Shown here: piece after piece, positions 32,932-36,773 of the stretch
Layout of the letters: each line of letters begins with the position of its first letter
Numbering within the stretch: position 1 is the stretch's first letter
Made by a program: the position numbers and the translations under genes
Assembly (NCBI GenBank): GCA_021781705.1
Contig: JAJXWI010000016.1
Location: 1-36,773 of the forward strand
DNA: 36,773 nt
Source of the DNA: a bacterium
Lineage (GTDB): Bacteria > Verrucomicrobiota > Lentisphaeria > Victivallales > GWF2-38-69
Reading direction: 5' to 3'
Notes under the pieces: model-generated
Told to the model about the DNA's origin: nothing
The model's input: only the letters and a program-made list of their open reading frames with translations
Databases searched by the model: none

Positions 32932-34101
32932 ATGAGAAAATTGCCCGCCCTTTCAAGTTCATATGTAGACGAATTCTCTTCTGATCGAGAGTATTTTCCA
33001 CCGAAAAAGTGCGGTGTAGCATTGATGTTTTTAGTCATGGGCTTGGTTCTTTTCGGGGTAATAATGCTTTACTCTACGACTTCCAGCGCGGCCGGAGCAT
33101 CAATGCTTATAAAGCAAGTTATGTGGATAGGCCTAGGTATTATTACCGTTACCTTGATTAACATTGTCGGGTATAGGGCCATAATCCCATACGCAAAGTA
33201 TTTGCTGATTTTATCGTGGGTGCTCTTGGTTGTTGCGAGGTTTTGCAGAGAGATAAATGGCGCTTACCGCTGGATTCCTCTCCCCGGAGGGGTTGGGAAT
33301 ATACAACCTTCCGAGCTTGCAAAGATAGCAGTTGTAATGTTCCTTGCATACTATATACCCAAAAATCAAAGGCAGATGAAGTTTTCTCTTAAGGCTTTGT
33401 TTTATCCTTTATCATTGTGCGCAGTTACTATGGGTCTAGTAATACTTGGTAAAGATTTGGGAACAACAATCCTAATAGCTGCTATCATATGGCTGATGCT
33501 AATTGTTTCCGGAGTAAAACTTCGATACCTTATTCCTCCGGTGACATTGCTTCCTCTACTCTTTGTAGGGTTAAAACTTTTTGACAAAATGAGGTGGGCG
33601 CGTGTTACCTCCTTTTTAAATCCTGAGGTTTATCAAAAAACTATAGGCTACCAGCTCTGGTTTTCTCTTCTGGCTTTAGGTTCTGGCTCATGGACAGGTC
33701 TTGGGTTTACGAAGAGCAGAATGAAAGCGCAATATTTACCGGAAGCGCATACCGACTTTATTCTCGCCATCGTTGGGGAGGAGCTCGGGTTTATCTGCCT
33801 TGCTATATTAATAATCGCTTATATCGGTTTTTTGATTTTATCCGTATTTATAAGCGTTAAGGCAAAAGACAAAGAAGGAATGATGCTTGGATTCGGAGCT
33901 TCAGCCATGATAGCTTTGCAGGCAATAATAAATATAGGGGTAGTGAGCGGTGCTTTCCCTACGAAAGGGATGCCGGCGCCTTTTATTAGTTATGGCGGCA
34001 GCAATATAATAGTATGCTTAATTTGTGCCGGCTTAATTATTAGCATATCAAATTCACCCGACAGAGCGCAAAAATCTAATGTTGGAACTAAGCTCAGATA
34101 G
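32932..34101 (+). CDS. ftsW: FtsW-type lipid II polymerase
   Basis: A 389-aa SEDS-family peptidoglycan glycosyltransferase of the divisome, with about ten membrane helices. The signatures are NGAYRWIPLPG, IQPSELAKIAVV, LGKDLGTTIL (with the essential SEDS Asp), PEAHTDFILAIVGEELGF and FPTKGMPAPFISYGGSN. Pairing with murG, as in dcw clusters, favours FtsW over RodA. The usual neighbours (murD, murC, ftsQ, ftsA, ftsZ) are absent. No clear ribosome-binding site is seen. Confidence 0.92.
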   Translation: MRKLPALSSSYVDEFSSDREYFPPKKCGVALMFLVMGLVLFGVIMLYSTTSSAAGASMLIKQVMWIGLGIITVTLINIVGYRAIIPYAKYLLILSWVLLVVARFCREINGAYRWIPLPGGVGNIQPSELAKIAVVMFLAYYIPKNQRQMKFSLKALFYPLSLCAVTMGLVILGKDLGTTILIAAIIWLMLIVSGVKLRYLIPPVTLLPLLFVGLKLFDKMRWARVTSFLNPEVYQKTIGYQLWFSLLALGSGSWTGLGFTKSRMKAQYLPEAHTDFILAIVGEELGFICLAILIIAYIGFLILSVFISVKAKDKEGMMLGFGASAMIALQAIINIGVVSGAFPTKGMPAPFISYGGSNIIVCLICAGLIISISNSPDRAQKSNVGTKLR

Positions 34102-34137
34102 GATTAATAAAAAGCTTGAATTATAGGCAATTTCTTA

Positions 34138-35247
34138 ATGAGTAAAGAGTTGAAAAAACTAATAATTCTTTGTGGCGGAACTGGAGGGCATTTTTTTCCG
34201 GGGCTTTCGGTTGCCAGGCTTTTTACTAAAAATGGCGGTGAGGCTTGCTTGATTACAGGTAAGCACAAGGTCAGCTACAAGGAAAAATACTCAAAGCTTT
34301 ACGAAATAGAAATATTTGAAGTTAACAGCGGCCCTATATCGAAAAATCCTTTCAAAATGACAATGTTTTTTTTCAAATTCGTTTCGGGATTTTTTCAAAG
34401 CATTAAAATATACCTGAAGGAAAAGCCTGACGCTATTCTTGCTATGGGCAGTTATACTTCGATACCGGCCGGAGCTGCGGCTATTTTGATGAGAATACCA
34501 CTTTTCCTTCACGATGGTAATTCAGTAGTGGGAAAAGCAAACTTGCTCCTTTCGAGATGGTCAAAACTTTTAATGACGGCATTTCCGCCAGTAAACAAAG
34601 AGATAGGCCTTTCAAAGGCATTTGTAAGCGGCATGCCTCTGAGGCCGGAACTAGTTGATAGTTCTATTTCAGGGAAAAAAGAAGCCTTGGAATTATTTAA
34701 TTCTACATTTAATAAAACATTTGTATTTGAAGGGACGACTATACTTGTTTTTGGTGGCAGCCTTGGGGCAAAATCTATAAACAGCGTAGTTCCGGAAGCC
34801 ATAACGGTGTGTACCAATAAGGAAGGGCTACAGATCATTCACCTTACAGGGTCAGAGAACTTTAAGCAAACACTAGAATTGTACGAAAATGCTAATGTAA
34901 AATCTCTAGTGTTAGAAAAATTTGACAATATGGCTCTTTTGTATTTAGTTTCAGATCTTGTAATATGCAGGAGTGGCGGCAGCACTGTGGCAGAGCTTGA
35001 GTTTTTCAATAAACAGGCAATTCTTATTCCTTTCCCGCATGCTTCGGACAACCATCAGTTTTATAATGCTCTTTACTACGCTAAGAAAGGGAAAGCTGAT
35101 GTTGTAGAAGACAAAAACTGTACGCCATTATTGATAGCTAGTAAAATTAGGGAACAGTTAAAAATCTTAGAGAATCTTCAAGTGTCTCAGACCCGCAGAA
35201 AAAATCCGGCAGAAACAGTTCTTAAAAAAATTAGGGAATTTATTTGA
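34138..35247 (+). CDS. murG: MurG: lipid II synthesis GlcNAc transferase
   Basis: Transfers GlcNAc from UDP-GlcNAc to lipid I on the inner face of the membrane. N-terminal CGGTGGHFFPGL (residues 12-23), MGSYTSIPAG, FGGSLGA and RSGGSTVAELEFFNK with IPFPHASDNHQFYNA at the UDP-GlcNAc site. The normally conserved HEQN reads HDGN (125-128), and GNPVR reads GMPLR, so it is a divergent MurG. 369 aa is normal. ftsW precedes it by 36 bases. Confidence 0.94.
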   Translation: MSKELKKLIILCGGTGGHFFPGLSVARLFTKNGGEACLITGKHKVSYKEKYSKLYEIEIFEVNSGPISKNPFKMTMFFFKFVSGFFQSIKIYLKEKPDAILAMGSYTSIPAGAAAILMRIPLFLHDGNSVVGKANLLLSRWSKLLMTAFPPVNKEIGLSKAFVSGMPLRPELVDSSISGKKEALELFNSTFNKTFVFEGTTILVFGGSLGAKSINSVVPEAITVCTNKEGLQIIHLTGSENFKQTLELYENANVKSLVLEKFDNMALLYLVSDLVICRSGGSTVAELEFFNKQAILIPFPHASDNHQFYNALYYAKKGKADVVEDKNCTPLLIASKIREQLKILENLQVSQTRRKNPAETVLKKIREFI

Positions 35248-35310
35248 GATACGCAGTTCTTTTCAAAACGCCTTTTTTGTCGAGTTTGAAAATATGAACA
35301 AGAATCTTTA

Positions 35311-35360
35311 TATAAAAGAGCTTACTTCGGCCTCCGGCCAACGTAAACTCTTATTTTATA
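35311..35360. repeat. Hairpin between murG and the second IS relic
   Basis: TATAAAA and TTTTATA outside, GAGCTTAC and GTAAACTC in the middle, and GGCC/GGCC inside around TCC form a long imperfect hairpin. It lies 64 bases after the murG stop. It may terminate the ftsW-murG transcript or be a repeat element. The gap 35248-35522 holds nothing else I can support. Confidence 0.5.
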
Positions 35361-35522
35361 CGATCAAGAAACCTTCGTGTTTTATGTTAACCTTTTAATT
35401 CATAATTATACAAACCATTTTGCTCTTCAGCTAGTTAATCCGCTGCTCTGCCCGTCGTCGTTGTGCATGCATTTTCCGGTTTTCATCGTCCGCCATAAAT
35501 CCTGCCAAAACTTGCCTCCTAT

Positions 35523-36276
35523 CCCAAGGTTGTTCGGTTTTTGATATTTTTAAAAAAGTTAAAACCAGCAATAAAAAGAGTGGCAACAAGTACATCAAGC
35601 ATGTGCTAATTGAGTCTGTTCGTACAGAAAAAGGTTCTCGTTACCTTACGGTAATGCATTTGGGAGAGCTTGAGCTTGGCAAGAACCGCTACTATCAATC
35701 AGAGATTGAAGAACGTTATACAGGTTTGAAGAAACATTTCATGATAAATATAGTCGAAGATAAATCAAAGCAAGGGTATGCTACAGATGTTATTTTTACA
35801 CAAATACCAGTTTTTGACGTAGACATAAATGATGACGATCCTCTTATTGGAACATATGTAATAGAAAGCACTTTTACAGAAAAGAGTGCTGAAGAAATAT
35901 GGCTACTGTATATGACTCTTACAAGAGTAGAAGCAGCTTTTCGCTCCATGAAAACAGACCTTGGAACAAGACTTATTTATCATCAAATAGCAAGGCGTAC
36001 GGAGGGGCACTTATTTATTAGTGTTCTTGCATATCATTTGCTTATTAACATCGAACATAGGCTGCTAAAAGTAATGATAAGCGTCAATGGAAAATAATTA
36101 GAAAAGTGCTTTCGCCTCATCAATGTTCTACTATCATTATTACCGACGGAAAGAATCAGATCCATCATTTGCGAATATCTGGATATCAAGAACCATCCCA
36201 TCAGGAAATCTATGACAATCTAAATATTAATCCTTCAAGATATGCAAGAAAATATTTTATAGCTAAAAGGTTGTAG
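35523..36276 (+). pseudogene. IS1634-type transposase relic, copy 2 (internally deleted)
   Basis: The same left end as at 27191 (CCCAAGGTTGTTCGG), but about 110 bases are missing between two TTAAAA stretches, which removes the start codon. The N-terminal frame (ESVRTEKGSRYLTVMHLGEL) joins directly to a later region (HFMINIVEDKSKQGYATDV), a large deletion of the middle. The C-terminal DDE end is present: TRVEAAFRSMKTDLGTRLIYH and EGHLFISVLAYHLLINIEHR. A frameshift near 36077 continues as QWKIIRKVLSPHQCSTI to the TAG at 36274. It is non-functional. Confidence 0.83.
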
Positions 36277-36300
36277 TCACCAAAAAAATAATCTCTAGCC

Positions 36301-36555
36301 TCAAAAACGTCTCATAAACGCTAAAGCAGGGTTAGGCAAACCTGTTTTTATTTCAATATCATTTAGCTCTCCAATCAATAATCGTTTTGTGTCAATTATA
36401 CTGTCTTTTTTAAATGGTATTCCAAGGACTAAAATTGTATTCTCCACCTCGTTAATTCCGTTTTTATATATAATTGACTTTATTTCTAACTGGCCAGAAG
36501 GGTAGCAAAGAAACCCAAATTTGAAATCAGTCTTGCTAAATGAAGAATAGGCCAT
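36301..36555 (-). CDS. Hypothetical 84-aa protein
   Basis: Starts MAYSSFSKTDFKFGFLCYP and contains KRLLIGELNDIEIKTGLPNP near the end. An AGAAG-like site precedes the ATG weakly. It lies between an IS1634-type relic and an IS5-type transposase gene. No family is recognised; the composition is protein-like. Confidence 0.4.
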   Translation of the reverse strand: MAYSSFSKTDFKFGFLCYPSGQLEIKSIIYKNGINEVENTILVLGIPFKKDSIIDTKRLLIGELNDIEIKTGLPNPALAFMRRF

Positions 36556-36671
36556 TATTTGGGGTTCTTCTAATAATTGTTTTTTAATTCACTTAATTGA
36601 TTAATACTCACAAATATATGATATATTATTAATAGGTAATGTGTTATATAACTTATGGGGTATAATAAATC

Positions 36672-36773
36672 ATGATTAACGATTTTTTTGATATAGAATA
36701 TCGTCTTGAGCAACTCAGCAAATGCGGAGACCCGCTGGTAAAGCTTAAAGAAATGGTCCCCTGGGCTTCTTTT
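36672..36773 (+). CDS. IS5-type transposase, N-terminus (runs off the window)
   Basis: The first 34 codons read MINDFFDIEYRLEQLSKCGD, then PLVKLKEMVPWASF, the typical N-terminus of IS5-family transposases (GDPLxKLxxxVxWxxF), the region before the DDE domain. The frame is open to the end of the window, so completeness is unknown. Confidence 0.72.
   Translation, partial: MINDFFDIEYRLEQLSKCGDPLVKLKEMVPWASF

Noticed and set aside
1-36773. CRISPR array, rRNA genes or prophage structural genes
   Set aside because: No regularly spaced repeats, no rRNA-like conserved sequence and no capsid, tail or terminase proteins were seen on reading both strands.

Overview
The window is AT-rich bacterial chromosome with mostly single-copy housekeeping genes, short operons and a high load of broken genes. 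Two small markers suggest the PVC superphylum (Verrucomicrobia/Lentisphaerae/Kiritimatiellae/Chlamydiae relatives). One is a 51-residue basic protein at 15546-15701 that resembles the small basic protein family known from Chlamydiae and Verrucomicrobia. The other is an exosortase-associated TIGR04073-type secreted protein at 25971-26495. A tandem FabZ-type dehydratase implies lipid A or fatty acid synthesis in a Gram-negative envelope. These assignments come from memory of the families; no search was run.

Layout. 1-1240: decayed DUF1670-type gene. 1247-6258: ribF with an eroded kinase half, an emrE-type SMR pump, nadC-miaB, truA. 6364-10739: RND efflux adaptor and pump. 10846-15009: small lipoprotein, UvrD/PcrA helicase, GNAT acetyltransferase and threonine synthase. 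15546-18517: PVC small basic protein, secreted 5'-nucleotidase-type phosphoesterase, and an aldo/keto reductase broken by a frameshift and a stop. 18569-20438: the most unusual locus, three inverted repeats, a strong promoter, a winged-helix protein and a tubulin/FtsZ-fold GTPase whose gene overlaps it by 4 bases. This is the architecture of a TubR-TubZ-tubC (type III) DNA segregation cassette, here among chromosomal housekeeping genes. 20433-27190: membrane protein, tandem FabZ, miaA, tRNA-Glu, MBL hydrolase, lipoprotein and response regulator, ychF, the TIGR04073-type protein and trmB.

27191-29750 is an insertion-sequence graveyard: an IS1634-type relic, an IS630-type fragment fused to a broken IS481-type transposase, and another unidentified relic. 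Beyond it lie two MFS carriers (glpT, closely like the proteobacterial glycerol-3-phosphate antiporter, and a FucP/GluP-type sugar symporter), then ftsW-murG cut off from the rest of a dcw cluster. A second IS1634-type relic in the same orientation follows, then a small unknown gene and the start of an IS5-type transposase that runs off the window.

Taken together, the IS relics, the disrupted oxidoreductase, the eroded RibF kinase domain and the uptake carriers for phosphorylated and free sugars suggest a lineage in genome reduction, possibly host-associated. That lifestyle is an inference. The TubRZ-like cassette is the best candidate for an undescribed system: a domesticated or integrated plasmid/phage segregation module.
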